Source of the DNA: Sphingomonas immobilis
GTDB taxonomy: Bacteria > Pseudomonadota > Alphaproteobacteria > Sphingomonadales > Sphingomonadaceae
NCBI RefSeq assembly: GCF_030580995.1
Contig: NZ_JAUQSZ010000009.1
Coordinates: forward strand, 147,846-211,845
Length of the DNA stretch: 64,000 bases
Direction: 5' to 3'
Shown: piece by piece, positions 42,657-50,900 of the stretch
Layout of the letters: each line of letters opens with the position of its first letter
Position numbering within the stretch: position 1 is the first letter of the stretch
The notes under the pieces: generated by a model
Told to the model about the DNA's origin: nothing
The model's database searches: none
The model's input: only the letters and a program-made list of their open reading frames with translations
Translations under genes and position numbers: made by a program

Positions 42657-44758
42657 AGATCCTGAAGTTCGTCGCCGATATCGTCGTCATCGCCGTCGGC
42701 GTCGTTACCGGTACGCTTCCGCTGGTGCTCGTCGGTGCCGCGATGCTCGCCGGCGACGTCTCAGGCCCGAAGCAATCCCAGGGCGGCTCGCAAACGAAGT
42801 GGAAGGCGGACCCTTATGCGGGCCTCCCCTATGTGATCGGCCGCACGCTGGTCGCCGGCAACATCATCTATCGTCGCGGCCACGGCCAAAACAACGTCTA
42901 CGAGACCTTCGTCACGGTTCAGAGCATCGGACAGATCCAGTCGATCGACACGACGTTCATGAACAAGACGACGACGACGTTCAACGGCGCGGGAAACGCC
43001 AACGGCACCTATTCGGGCCTGGTCTATCAGCGCACGCAGCTGGGCGCTCTGCCGGAAGCATCGGCGTTTTCGCCGCCGATCGGCTCACCGCCCGGCTGGA
43101 CCAGCGCCCACAAGCTCTCAGGCCTCGCGGCCGTGATGAACACGTTCGTCTATAATTCGCAGGACGAGAACGGGCTGACGAGCGAGCCTTCACCCTCGTG
43201 GATCATTCACGGGGTCAAGGTATACGATCCGCGCCTCGACAGCACGTACCCCGGCGGATCGGGAAGCTGCCGAGCGCGAAACGAAGCCACCTATGTCTAT
43301 TCCGAGGATCCGCACCTTCACGGGCTGACGTGGATCATCGGGCGTTGGCAGAACGGTAAGCGGGTGGCCGGCATTGGTGCCGATCTGACGTCGGTCGACG
43401 TCGCTGCCTATGTCGAGGGCGCGAACCTGAACGACGCGCGCGGCTGGAAGGTCGGCGGGCAGGTTTACACCCGGCCGGACACGTCGTGGAACACGCTCAA
43501 GGCCATCCTGCAGGCCGGCGCGGCGCGGCCGGTGATGATCGGCGGCATGATTTCATGCGTGAACCATGCCCCTCGCGTTAGCCTGGCGACGATCGGACCG
43601 GGCGATATCGCGGGCGCCTGCACGTTTTCTGGCACTCAGCCGCGCCGCAAGCGCCCGAACGGCATCATCCCGTCCTACCGTTCCGAAGAGCACGACTGGG
43701 AGATGGTGCCCGCCGACATCGTGCAGGTTGCGGATTACGTCGCCCTCGATGGTGACGAGCGCACGAAAGACGTCGCATATCCGCTCGTACAAGAGGTCAA
43801 CCAGGTCGCGCAGCTGGCGGCCTATGACATCTGCGACGGCCGAGAGGCCGGGCCCGGAACGGTGCCGCTTAAGCCGTGGTGGCTGAATTATCGGGTCGGC
43901 GACTGTGTGACCTTCGCACCCGAGCCCGGCTTCAGCACGAAGGTGTTGATCACCGGCCGCGAGATCAATCCGCAGTCGGGCGTCGTCACCTATACCCTGA
44001 TGACCGAAACGGACTCGAAGCACCCCTTCGCTCTCGGGCTGACCGGCACGCCGCCGCCGACCGCGTCGATCACCTATTCGACGGACGTCGATCCGCCGCC
44101 CAGTGCCGACTGGAATCCGGTGGGCGCGACGCTTACCGACAACGGCGTGTCGATCCCGGCGATCGTCATCACCGGCGCGGTGAGCAACCCGAGCGCCGAG
44201 GCTGCCGAGTTTCAGTTTCGCGTGCACGGCGTCTCAACGTGGACGAATGCGGGCCTGGAGCCGCCGACCGTTGTCCGCAAGGAGATCACCGGCCTGACGC
44301 CTCTGACGCTGTACGATATCCGCGTGCGCTACAGCGTGCGCGGCGTGCCCGGCGGCTGGACGGAATATCCCTCGATCGCCGCAGGCGCTTTCTCGGCGGG
44401 CGCATCGCGCGGCGCGTACCGGCTGATCGGCCAGAGCATCGACTATCCGCTGACGAGCAACGACACGACGATCACGATCGCGACGTTCGACGGGCTGCTC
44501 GACGATGGCACGACGATCGCATTCCCGGCCGGCTCGATCGGCAGCCTGACGGGGAGCACGAACTACGGCGTGTTCTGGAGCATCTCGGGCTCCGCCTATT
44601 CGGTCGAGGCCGATCCCGCGCTGACGTCGCTTGCCGATCCGGACCTGGTGTTCCTCGGCTGGATGGTGACGTCGACCGGGGGCACGTTCCCGACCGCGCC
44701 CACGCCGCCCGGCGGGTTCGGCGGCAACGGCACGCGTCCGAAGAACGAGTTCGCCTGA
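42653..44758 (+). CDS. Tail tip / host specificity protein (J-like)
   Basis: A 701-residue central tail-tip protein. After a hydrophobic N-terminal segment (about residues 9-35) come DPYAGLPYVIGRTLVAGNII and a long part with IIHGVKVYDPRLD and TWIIGRWQNGKR, the usual pattern for the tail hub. A fibronectin type III-like domain (residues 480-590; TGLTPLTLYDIRVRYSV) and a glycine-rich end follow. It probably contacts the host receptor. Confidence 0.85.
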   Translation: MKILKFVADIVVIAVGVVTGTLPLVLVGAAMLAGDVSGPKQSQGGSQTKWKADPYAGLPYVIGRTLVAGNIIYRRGHGQNNVYETFVTVQSIGQIQSIDTTFMNKTTTTFNGAGNANGTYSGLVYQRTQLGALPEASAFSPPIGSPPGWTSAHKLSGLAAVMNTFVYNSQDENGLTSEPSPSWIIHGVKVYDPRLDSTYPGGSGSCRARNEATYVYSEDPHLHGLTWIIGRWQNGKRVAGIGADLTSVDVAAYVEGANLNDARGWKVGGQVYTRPDTSWNTLKAILQAGAARPVMIGGMISCVNHAPRVSLATIGPGDIAGACTFSGTQPRRKRPNGIIPSYRSEEHDWEMVPADIVQVADYVALDGDERTKDVAYPLVQEVNQVAQLAAYDICDGREAGPGTVPLKPWWLNYRVGDCVTFAPEPGFSTKVLITGREINPQSGVVTYTLMTETDSKHPFALGLTGTPPPTASITYSTDVDPPPSADWNPVGATLTDNGVSIPAIVITGAVSNPSAEAAEFQFRVHGVSTWTNAGLEPPTVVRKEITGLTPLTLYDIRVRYSVRGVPGGWTEYPSIAAGAFSAGASRGAYRLIGQSIDYPLTSNDTTITIATFDGLLDDGTTIAFPAGSIGSLTGSTNYGVFWSISGSAYSVEADPALTSLADPDLVFLGWMVTSTGGTFPTAPTPPGGFGGNGTRPKNEFA

Positions 44759-45288
44759 TGTCCGACCCGATGCCCATCCCGGCCACGCGCCGGCTCAACG
44801 TCTCGGTGCAGCCCGGCAGCACGCCGGGGATGATGGCGTTCGTGATCTCGACGCTGTCGACCGGCTTCGCGGCCTCGGCGGCGCGCTTCCTCTGGCGCGG
44901 TTCGATGTCGGGTGACGACCTTTCGATCCCGTTCGTCAGCGACCCTTCGCTGGTGAAGGGACCGAAAGGCGACAAGGGTGACAGTGTCAAAGGCGACCGG
45001 GGCGACGCGGGCGCGCCGGGAGCAACGCTGATCGGAACAACGACGATCTCGCAGACGGTTACGCTCGTTGCCCTGTCGCTCGGCGTCCATGAGTTCACGG
45101 TGACGCGCGCAGGCGTGGCCGTCGGCGACAATATCCTTCTCTTCCCCGCCAGCGCTCTTCCGGCTGGATATGCCATCCACGGGGCGGTGGTGACCGCAGC
45201 GAATACCCTGAAAGTGACGATGACGACGCCGCTGCTGGCGATCGGCACCGCAATCTCGATCCCCTGCCGCGTGATGCGGATCGGCTGA
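44758..45288 (+). CDS. Collagen-like repeat tail fibre protein
   Basis: A 176-residue protein with a short Gly-x-y collagen-like stretch, KGPKGDKGDSVKGDRGDAG, around residue 80. A C-terminal beta domain follows (VALSLGVHEFTVTRAG, VGDNILLFPASALP). Collagen-like linkers form trimeric stalks in phage fibres. The start is fixed by the TGATG overlap with the tail-tip gene. Confidence 0.8.
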   Translation: MSDPMPIPATRRLNVSVQPGSTPGMMAFVISTLSTGFAASAARFLWRGSMSGDDLSIPFVSDPSLVKGPKGDKGDSVKGDRGDAGAPGATLIGTTTISQTVTLVALSLGVHEFTVTRAGVAVGDNILLFPASALPAGYAIHGAVVTAANTLKVTMTTPLLAIGTAISIPCRVMRIG

Positions 45289-45310
45289 CCCCTCAGGCAC
45301 TGGAGTTACA

Positions 45311-45721
45311 ATGGCAGGACCGACCACGCCCGGGCGGGTGAACTGGCGCGTCAATCGCTGGGTGCCCTTCGTCGATACGATCGCCGTTCGCGGCATTGAT
45401 CTGTCGGCCGGACCCTTTCTGATGCAGGTCAGGCTTTTTCGCGACGCACCGGGGGCGCCGCTGCTCAATCTGGTGGCGGCCGCTGCCAATGCAGAGGGCA
45501 TTTCCGCTTCGGTAGCGACAAGCGGCGGCGTGCCGACGACCACGATCCAGATCAGGGTCAACGAAACGACTATCGAAGGCCTGCTTCCCTATCCGGGCAA
45601 CGGCGTCCAGCCTGGCGCGGACGTGCCGCTCGTCTGGGACATGCTGATCGGAAGCGGCGCGACGAAGTCCCGCTGGTTCGAGGGCAGCTTCACGATCATT
45701 CCGGGAGTGACGCAGGCATGA
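45311..45721 (+). CDS. Hypothetical tail protein
   Basis: A 136-residue beta-rich protein (NWRVNRWVPFVDTIAVRGID, TTTIQIRVNETTIEGLLPYP) that resembles short baseplate/fibre adaptor proteins of sphingomonad prophages. Overlaps the following fibre gene by ATGA. No enzyme motif is visible. Confidence 0.65.
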   Translation: MAGPTTPGRVNWRVNRWVPFVDTIAVRGIDLSAGPFLMQVRLFRDAPGAPLLNLVAAAANAEGISASVATSGGVPTTTIQIRVNETTIEGLLPYPGNGVQPGADVPLVWDMLIGSGATKSRWFEGSFTIIPGVTQA

Positions 45722-47220
45722 CCGCGACGTTCGAATATCTGGCCAGCGAGCAGGTGATCTTCCAGATCGATGGTGCCGATTTGCTGGCGCCGCTGGTCGA
45801 GCGCGCGGAGGCGGCTGCGGCCTCTGCTGAGGACGCTGTCGACGATGCCACCGCGCAGGCAGGGATCGCGGCAGCCGCCGCTGCGACTGCCGCGCAATCC
45901 GGCATTGCGCTCAAGGGCGATATTCTCGCCGATGGCGCCAACCACCCGAACTATTCGGCGATGGGTAGCTGGCCCGCGCAAAACCGAGACGGCACCTATA
46001 CGGCTACCGGCGCCGCGGGCGGGGGCATGTCGCGGACCTATGCAGCCACGGGCTTGCTGGCAGCGGGTAACGCCGTTGCGCTCTCGGCGAAGATCAAAAC
46101 CGGAGCTTTTGCCGCCGGTCGACCGCAAATCACGTTTCAGCCGAGCGGGACGATCGCCGTCTGCGCGGCTCCCGACGCGAACGGTGTTGCGCGCACGGTT
46201 GCTACGACCATCCCGGGCGGCACCACTTCGATCGTCGTCAATGCCCCGTCAAATGCCAATGGCGATAAGATGTGGATCGCCCTTGTCCCCAGCGCGATCT
46301 CGCAGGGCGCGGAACAGTACGCGACTGGCAGTGCGTCGGTGTTCACGACCGCCGCGCCGCAGGTCGGCGCGCAGATGCGGGTCGTAGCGCGCGGGCAATC
46401 GGTGCAGGTCATCCACGACATGAACGGCACCGCCGCGATGTTCGAGGTGGCGTTGCTGTCGCGCGGCGTCACGCCGTTTTCGGCAACGCTGGTGGCCGCG
46501 AAGATGGTCGAGGAAGCCATTCGCAGTGCGGGCCTTCTGTCGAGGCTCGATTATTTCAACATGTTCTGGGGTGCGGACGACTGGCTCGCCCTGCGGACCC
46601 CGTTTCTGTCCAAGGGCTATCTCGACCTCGATAACGTCCGGACGGCATTACTGGGCTCGGCGAGCGAGGCGGCGGGATTACCGGCAGGACTCAACGCGAA
46701 TTTCGACACCGGCATCATTCCAGGCATGCTCGGAGAGACGCAGTTCGGGTTCGGCGGCGTCGTTTATGGGATGAACGATCAGGCGACGGACATTGCGTTT
46801 CCCGTATGGGGCGAGCCCATCACAGGCCAGTTGGGTTTCTATCCGCGTTACGTGAACCTGCATATCTTCGACCGCGGCAACGGCGGCGGAACCGGGCGCG
46901 TGCAGGTCAGCGCCGCTGGCGGCAGCTATGCGGCCACGACGTACACGACCAAGGGTCCGCTCGGCTTCCTATCCGATCGCGGTGGCGTAGGGCGCATATT
47001 CAAGGCGGGCGTCGAGCTCGGCAACGATGTGCGCGGTCCAGCCGGGACTGAAGCGGCGTGGAACAATCCGCTTGTCATCAACCCGCAGTATCTCGGCGTC
47101 GGCGGCATCGCGTTCGGTCACGGCTTCAATCCGGGCGACATCGCGACGCTCGGATACATCATGCACGATGCGCGCAAGATGATCGGCAGCGCCGTGACCA
47201 ACGTGGAGGGGCTCTACTGA
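45718..47220 (+). CDS. Tail fibre-like protein
   Basis: A 500-residue protein. An alanine-rich helical stalk (EAAAASAEDAVDDATAQAG, residues about 28-62) is followed by beta-rich modules with repeated TATGAAGGGMSRTY and VSAAGGSYAATTY patterns. The C-terminus may be a carbohydrate- or receptor-binding head. It shares a TACTGATGG junction with the next gene. Host-range role is inferred. Confidence 0.75.
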   Translation: MTATFEYLASEQVIFQIDGADLLAPLVERAEAAAASAEDAVDDATAQAGIAAAAAATAAQSGIALKGDILADGANHPNYSAMGSWPAQNRDGTYTATGAAGGGMSRTYAATGLLAAGNAVALSAKIKTGAFAAGRPQITFQPSGTIAVCAAPDANGVARTVATTIPGGTTSIVVNAPSNANGDKMWIALVPSAISQGAEQYATGSASVFTTAAPQVGAQMRVVARGQSVQVIHDMNGTAAMFEVALLSRGVTPFSATLVAAKMVEEAIRSAGLLSRLDYFNMFWGADDWLALRTPFLSKGYLDLDNVRTALLGSASEAAGLPAGLNANFDTGIIPGMLGETQFGFGGVVYGMNDQATDIAFPVWGEPITGQLGFYPRYVNLHIFDRGNGGGTGRVQVSAAGGSYAATTYTTKGPLGFLSDRGGVGRIFKAGVELGNDVRGPAGTEAAWNNPLVINPQYLGVGGIAFGHGFNPGDIATLGYIMHDARKMIGSAVTNVEGLY

Positions 47221-48269
47221 TGGTCGGCGATTACGGATATCGCGAGGTCTTCGACCCCGCCAGCTTCAGCGAAAACGGTCGCGCGTCGGTGTTCACGGCT
47301 GTGGGTGGCGCGGCGGGTGCTGGCGGGTTTTGGAACCTTGGACCCGGCGCGCGTCGCACTTGGACCGGATCGACCCGGCGCGCGCGCCTGCTCGTCTATT
47401 CGACCGGGCTCGTTCGTCAGCCAGGCTTGCGCATCACGAACAATGCCGGGACGGTGCAGCGCGATGTCGTCAGCAGCGATGTCCCGGTCACGAACGGCTA
47501 TTCGTGGTGCTATTTCGACCGCCTTCCGAAAGATCCGGCGGGCGCTTCGAAGATAGAGCTGTTCGTCGGCGGCCAGCACGCGCTTTCGGCGGGCGGCCCC
47601 GCGCAGGGGACATTCCCGGTCGCGATCGAGTTCGACGGCAAGGTGACGCCGGTCGCGCCGGTTACTACGGGAAATCATCTCGTGCTGATCGCCGATAGCA
47701 TTCCGGTCGGCGGCAATGCCGTGATCGAAAGTCAGCTCGGCTTTGCCGGGTTGATGCGCCGCCCGGTCGCGCTGGGCGGTTACAACGGCCGGGTTACGCT
47801 TGTCGGACACGGCTATGCGATGATCCGCGACGACATGAACGGCGCGCCCGCGCAAGCCGCGTTCGCAGCATTCATCAATTCGCTCGGGCCCACAAAGATC
47901 GGCGTCGGTCGCATCGTCAACGACTGGTTGGCTGGCGGTGGAACCGCAGCGGCGACGCAAGCTATGCTCGCTGGATTCCTGAACGCGCTCAGCTCCACGG
48001 CGTCGGCGGCAGTGCCGGTGATCCTGCAGTCACCGTGGCTGACCGGCGTGCGCGAAGGCACAGGCGCGAGCGGCGACAACATGGATGCGTACCGCGCCGC
48101 TATCGCCAATTGCGTGACGGGCGGTTCGGCGGGCGTCACCAAGACGGGCGTGACGCATCTCGTCGGGAAGACTGTCCATACCACGGCCGACATCGCGCCC
48201 GACGGCATTCACCTTCTCGGCCTTGGCGGACACCCGAAGGCACAGACAGCATGGCAGGCGGTGGCTTAG
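47220..48269 (+). CDS. Tail-associated SGNH/GDSL-like hydrolase
   Basis: A 349-residue protein. An N-terminal jelly-roll-like part (about 1-145) precedes a divergent SGNH domain: LVLIADSIPVGG with the candidate serine (S160, where the usual GDS is ADS), GVGRIVNDW with the block III asparagine, and DGIHLLGLGGH with the Asp-His pair. Such tail enzymes deacetylate capsular or surface glycans. The start is fixed by the TGATG overlap with the fibre gene. Confidence 0.75.
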   Translation: MVGDYGYREVFDPASFSENGRASVFTAVGGAAGAGGFWNLGPGARRTWTGSTRRARLLVYSTGLVRQPGLRITNNAGTVQRDVVSSDVPVTNGYSWCYFDRLPKDPAGASKIELFVGGQHALSAGGPAQGTFPVAIEFDGKVTPVAPVTTGNHLVLIADSIPVGGNAVIESQLGFAGLMRRPVALGGYNGRVTLVGHGYAMIRDDMNGAPAQAAFAAFINSLGPTKIGVGRIVNDWLAGGGTAAATQAMLAGFLNALSSTASAAVPVILQSPWLTGVREGTGASGDNMDAYRAAIANCVTGGSAGVTKTGVTHLVGKTVHTTADIAPDGIHLLGLGGHPKAQTAWQAVA

Positions 48270-48270
48270 C

Positions 48271-48528
48271 ATGAAACCCTTCAGCATCATCCTCACGGGG
48301 CCGGCCAACTCGGGCAAGACCGAGAACGCCGAGGCCATCAAAAAGCACTACGGCATGTCGCGCATCGTCGATGATTGGGACGGTGAGACGACGCTGAAGC
48401 ACGGCACGCTCGCCATCACGCGCGACGCTCGCGAGGATTGGGTGCGCGATCCGGACTATCATCCCGTCCATATCAACCGGGCGCTGGAGGATCTCGCGTC
48501 GACCCGCGCCGCGACGGCAACATCGTGA
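48271..48528 (+). CDS. Miniature P-loop protein
   Basis: An 85-residue protein with a perfect Walker A, GPANSGKT at residues 10-17, after one beta-strand (FSIILT). The remainder is too short for a complete kinase or ATPase: there is no clear Walker B or lid. It may bind a nucleotide as part of a complex, or be a shortened kinase. It stands alone between tail and lysis genes. Confidence 0.65.
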   Translation: MKPFSIILTGPANSGKTENAEAIKKHYGMSRIVDDWDGETTLKHGTLAITRDAREDWVRDPDYHPVHINRALEDLASTRAATATS

Positions 48529-48535
48529 GGCGCGC

Positions 48536-48970
48536 GTGCTAATCGTCCGCTTCCGCCAGACCTTCCGCGAGCGCGCGAGCGAGTGGGTCGTTTCCTTCAT
48601 CCTGTGCTTCTGGGGTTTCACGGTCCTGCAGTCGGTCGGGCTGTTTGATCGCCCGTTCTATGCGCCGCTGTCACACGCCGCGCCGCAGAGCGTCTGGGGG
48701 TGGGGTGCCTTCATGATCGGCCTGCTGCGGCTGGTCGTGCTGTTCATCAACGGGGCTTGGTGGCGCACGCCGATGTTCCGCCAGATCGGCGCGGGCTTCG
48801 GCATGATGGTCTGGATCATGCTGATGATGGGCGCGCTATCGATCGAATGGCGTTCGCCTGCGATCGCGGCCTACCTCGGCCTGTTTGCTCTCGACGCTCT
48901 CAATCTAAGCTTCGCCTCCCGCGACGCTGCAAATTCCACGCGCGGGAGCCGGGCACATGGCAGCGACTGA
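48536..48970 (+). CDS. Phage membrane protein with about four helices
   Basis: A 144-residue protein with hydrophobic segments near 20-35, 57-75, 85-105 and 107-125 (WVVSFILCFWGFTVLQSVGL, WIMLMMGALSI). It lies at the head of the lysis cluster, so a holin or antiholin role is possible. GTG start. It overlaps the next gene by 14 bases. Confidence 0.6.
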   Translation: MLIVRFRQTFRERASEWVVSFILCFWGFTVLQSVGLFDRPFYAPLSHAAPQSVWGWGAFMIGLLRLVVLFINGAWWRTPMFRQIGAGFGMMVWIMLMMGALSIEWRSPAIAAYLGLFALDALNLSFASRDAANSTRGSRAHGSD

Positions 48971-49322
48971 CGAAGCGCCGGTCTGGCTTCAGCAGATCAT
49001 CGGGGTGGCTGCGTTCCTCGGCACGGCCGGAACCGCAATCTGGGCTGGTCGCAAGAGCAAGAAGGAAGAACCTGTAGCCGGATCCGCGACTGTCGTCGCC
49101 GCGAGCTTTGTCGGCGGCCGGCAGATGGACGACGTCGTGACGGCGATCACCGGATTGCACGGCACGCTGATCGAGGTTTGCGATCACCTCGAGAAGATCA
49201 ACGAGCGGGCGCAGAAGGAAGAGTTCAAGCACGAGGTGGTGAGCGACCTCGTAGCGCTGGCGGCCGAGCGCGGCGCGGCCTCGCCCGAACTGCTCGCGAT
49301 GCTGAAGCAACTGAAAGCCTGA
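48957..49322 (+). CDS. Single-span membrane protein with coiled coil
   Basis: A 121-residue protein with one hydrophobic segment (IIGVAAFLGTAGTAIWAG) and a helical, charged C-terminal part (CDHLEKINERAQKEEFKHEV). Position just before the endolysin gene suggests a lysis-associated function. No holin family is recognisable. Confidence 0.55.
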   Translation: MAATDEAPVWLQQIIGVAAFLGTAGTAIWAGRKSKKEEPVAGSATVVAASFVGGRQMDDVVTAITGLHGTLIEVCDHLEKINERAQKEEFKHEVVSDLVALAAERGAASPELLAMLKQLKA

Positions 49323-49325
49323 CAC

Positions 49326-50009
49326 ATGGACATCGCCGATCTGCAGACGCGCCTCGGCGCGCATGGATACCCCGTGCCCGTCGACGGGCGGTACGGGCCG
49401 CTGACGCGCGCGACGGTGCTTGCGGCCATGACGGACCCGCCCGACAGGCTGGTGACGGCATCGAACGTGAAGGCGCTGGCGGAAAGCTGGGCGGTCGATC
49501 CGGCAGCGGTGTGGGCGATCCGCGACGTGGAGGCGACCGGCAAGCCGTTCGTCGAGGGCCGCCCGACGATCTTGTTCGAACCACACCGGTTCAGCCGGGC
49601 AACGGGGCGGCGCTTCGACGCGGACTATCCGAAGATCAGTTACCGCGTGTGGGACCGATCCAAATATCCCGCGACGCAGCGCGCGCGGTGGGACCAGCCG
49701 CTCGACGCGGTGAGGCTCGACGTCGATGCCGCGTTCGCATCAGCCAGTTACGGCGCGTTCCAGGTGCTGGGCGAGAATTTCGCGGCATGCGGCGAGGCGG
49801 ACAGCTTCGCGTTCGCACTGTCGGAAGCGCAGGGCGAGGACGCGCAGCTGAAGCATTTCGGGCGGTTCGTCGAGCAGGCCGGACTGGTGCCCGCGCTGCG
49901 CCGGCTGGACTGGGCGGCGTTCGCGCGCGGCTACAACGGCAGCGCCTATTTCGTGAACCGGTATGACGAGCGGCTGGCCACTGCCTTCCGCGAAAGGAGG
50001 AAGGCATGA
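49326..50009 (+). CDS. Endolysin: peptidoglycan-binding domain plus N-acetylmuramidase
   Basis: A 227-residue lysozyme-like enzyme. The N-terminal PG_binding_1 repeat (LQTRLGAHGYPVPVDGRYGP) precedes a C-terminal N-acetylmuramidase domain of the DUF3380 type, with IRDVEATGKPF (the glutamate is the probable catalytic acid) and RPTILFEPHRFSRATG. It cuts the glycan chain at the end of the lytic cycle. There is no signal peptide, so it depends on a holin. Overlaps the holin candidate by ATGA. Confidence 0.9.
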   Translation: MDIADLQTRLGAHGYPVPVDGRYGPLTRATVLAAMTDPPDRLVTASNVKALAESWAVDPAAVWAIRDVEATGKPFVEGRPTILFEPHRFSRATGRRFDADYPKISYRVWDRSKYPATQRARWDQPLDAVRLDVDAAFASASYGAFQVLGENFAACGEADSFAFALSEAQGEDAQLKHFGRFVEQAGLVPALRRLDWAAFARGYNGSAYFVNRYDERLATAFRERRKA

Positions 50010-50314
50010 GCGAGACACCCGACACTGGCACGATCGCACCGATCGCGCAGGCGGAGACGGTAAACGTCTCGGCGGGGTCGCAGGGCGACGTTCATCCGGC
50101 GTATGTCTGGATCATCGGCGGTTTCACGATTGCGGTGCTGATCGGCTTCGGCCTCGTCACCTGGGCGGTGCTGAAAGGCGACGTCGGCGCGGGGATCGAT
50201 GCCGCCACCAAGGGCTCGATCATCCAGACGTGGAACAACCTCGCGGTCGGGGCCTCGGCCGTGTGGACCGGCACGAAGCTGGTCGACGCGATCGCGAAGC
50301 GGCGGACCTCGTGA
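50006..50314 (+). CDS. Holin candidate, single membrane span
   Basis: A 102-residue protein with one strong hydrophobic helix (YVWIIGGFTIAVLIGFGLVT, about residues 33-55), a polar N-terminus and a basic C-terminus (AIAKRRTS). The size and position between endolysin and spanin fit a type III or pinholin-like protein. Coupled to the endolysin gene by ATGA and to the spanin gene by TGATG. Confidence 0.65.
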   Translation: MSETPDTGTIAPIAQAETVNVSAGSQGDVHPAYVWIIGGFTIAVLIGFGLVTWAVLKGDVGAGIDAATKGSIIQTWNNLAVGASAVWTGTKLVDAIAKRRTS

Positions 50315-50670
50315 TGGGCGGGTTCGTGCTGAAGGACTTCCTCACGAAATGGTGGCCGGTGCTGGCGGGCGGCGCGATCGTCGCCGTGCTGCTGACGCTT
50401 GCGTTCTGTTCCGGCCAGCAGGCGGGCACATCCGGCGCGGTCGTGAAAGAGCAGGGGCGCACGATCGAGACGCAGCGGCAGGTGGGCGATGCCAACACCA
50501 ACGCCTCGGCCGCGCGCGTCGGCGATGCCGTCAAAACCGAACAGCAGAAACAGGAACTTCACGATGCGGTTGAGAACGCCACTGATCCCGATGATGCTCG
50601 CCGTCGTCTTGGGTGCGCCGTCATGCGGCAGCAGGGTCGAGACACGGCTGGCATTTCCGCCTGCCGCTGA
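50314..50670 (+). CDS. Inner-membrane spanin (Rz-like)
   Basis: A 118-residue protein with an N-terminal membrane anchor (WWPVLAGGAIVAVLLTLAFC) and a periplasmic helical domain (VKEQGRTIETQRQVGDANTN, VKTEQQKQELHDAVENATD). This is the layout of the i-spanin that joins the outer-membrane o-spanin to fuse the membranes in lysis. The o-spanin gene starts inside it in another frame. Confidence 0.8.
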   Translation: MGGFVLKDFLTKWWPVLAGGAIVAVLLTLAFCSGQQAGTSGAVVKEQGRTIETQRQVGDANTNASAARVGDAVKTEQQKQELHDAVENATDPDDARRRLGCAVMRQQGRDTAGISACR

Positions 50671-50863
50671 TCTGAAGGCCGAGGCCGAGCCGCCCTATCC
50701 CGAGGCGGCGCTGCAGCCCGGCAAGGCGGGCGCGGAGGCGGAACGCGCCTGGTGGAGCGAGGTGCTGATCTGGGGGCGGATGCATCACGACCGCGTCGCG
50801 CGGATCTGTGCGTGGGCGCGCGATCTGAAGATGCCCGTCGAGCCCGGCCAGTGCGGCGACTGA
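50564..50863 (+). CDS. Outer-membrane spanin lipoprotein (Rz1-like), nested in the Rz frame
   Basis: The ATG lies inside the i-spanin gene in a different frame, with AGGA about eight bases upstream. The 99-residue product begins RLRTPLIPMMLAVVLGAPSC, a lipoprotein signal ending in the cysteine of APSC, and continues with a proline-rich LKAEAEPPYPEAALQPG stretch. Nested Rz/Rz1 pairs with this kind of short proline-rich lipoprotein are well known. Confidence 0.8.
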   Translation: MRLRTPLIPMMLAVVLGAPSCGSRVETRLAFPPAADLKAEAEPPYPEAALQPGKAGAEAERAWWSEVLIWGRMHHDRVARICAWARDLKMPVEPGQCGD

Positions 50864-50900
50864 CCTAAGTTTTTTCCGAAACTCAACGAAGGAGACGAAT

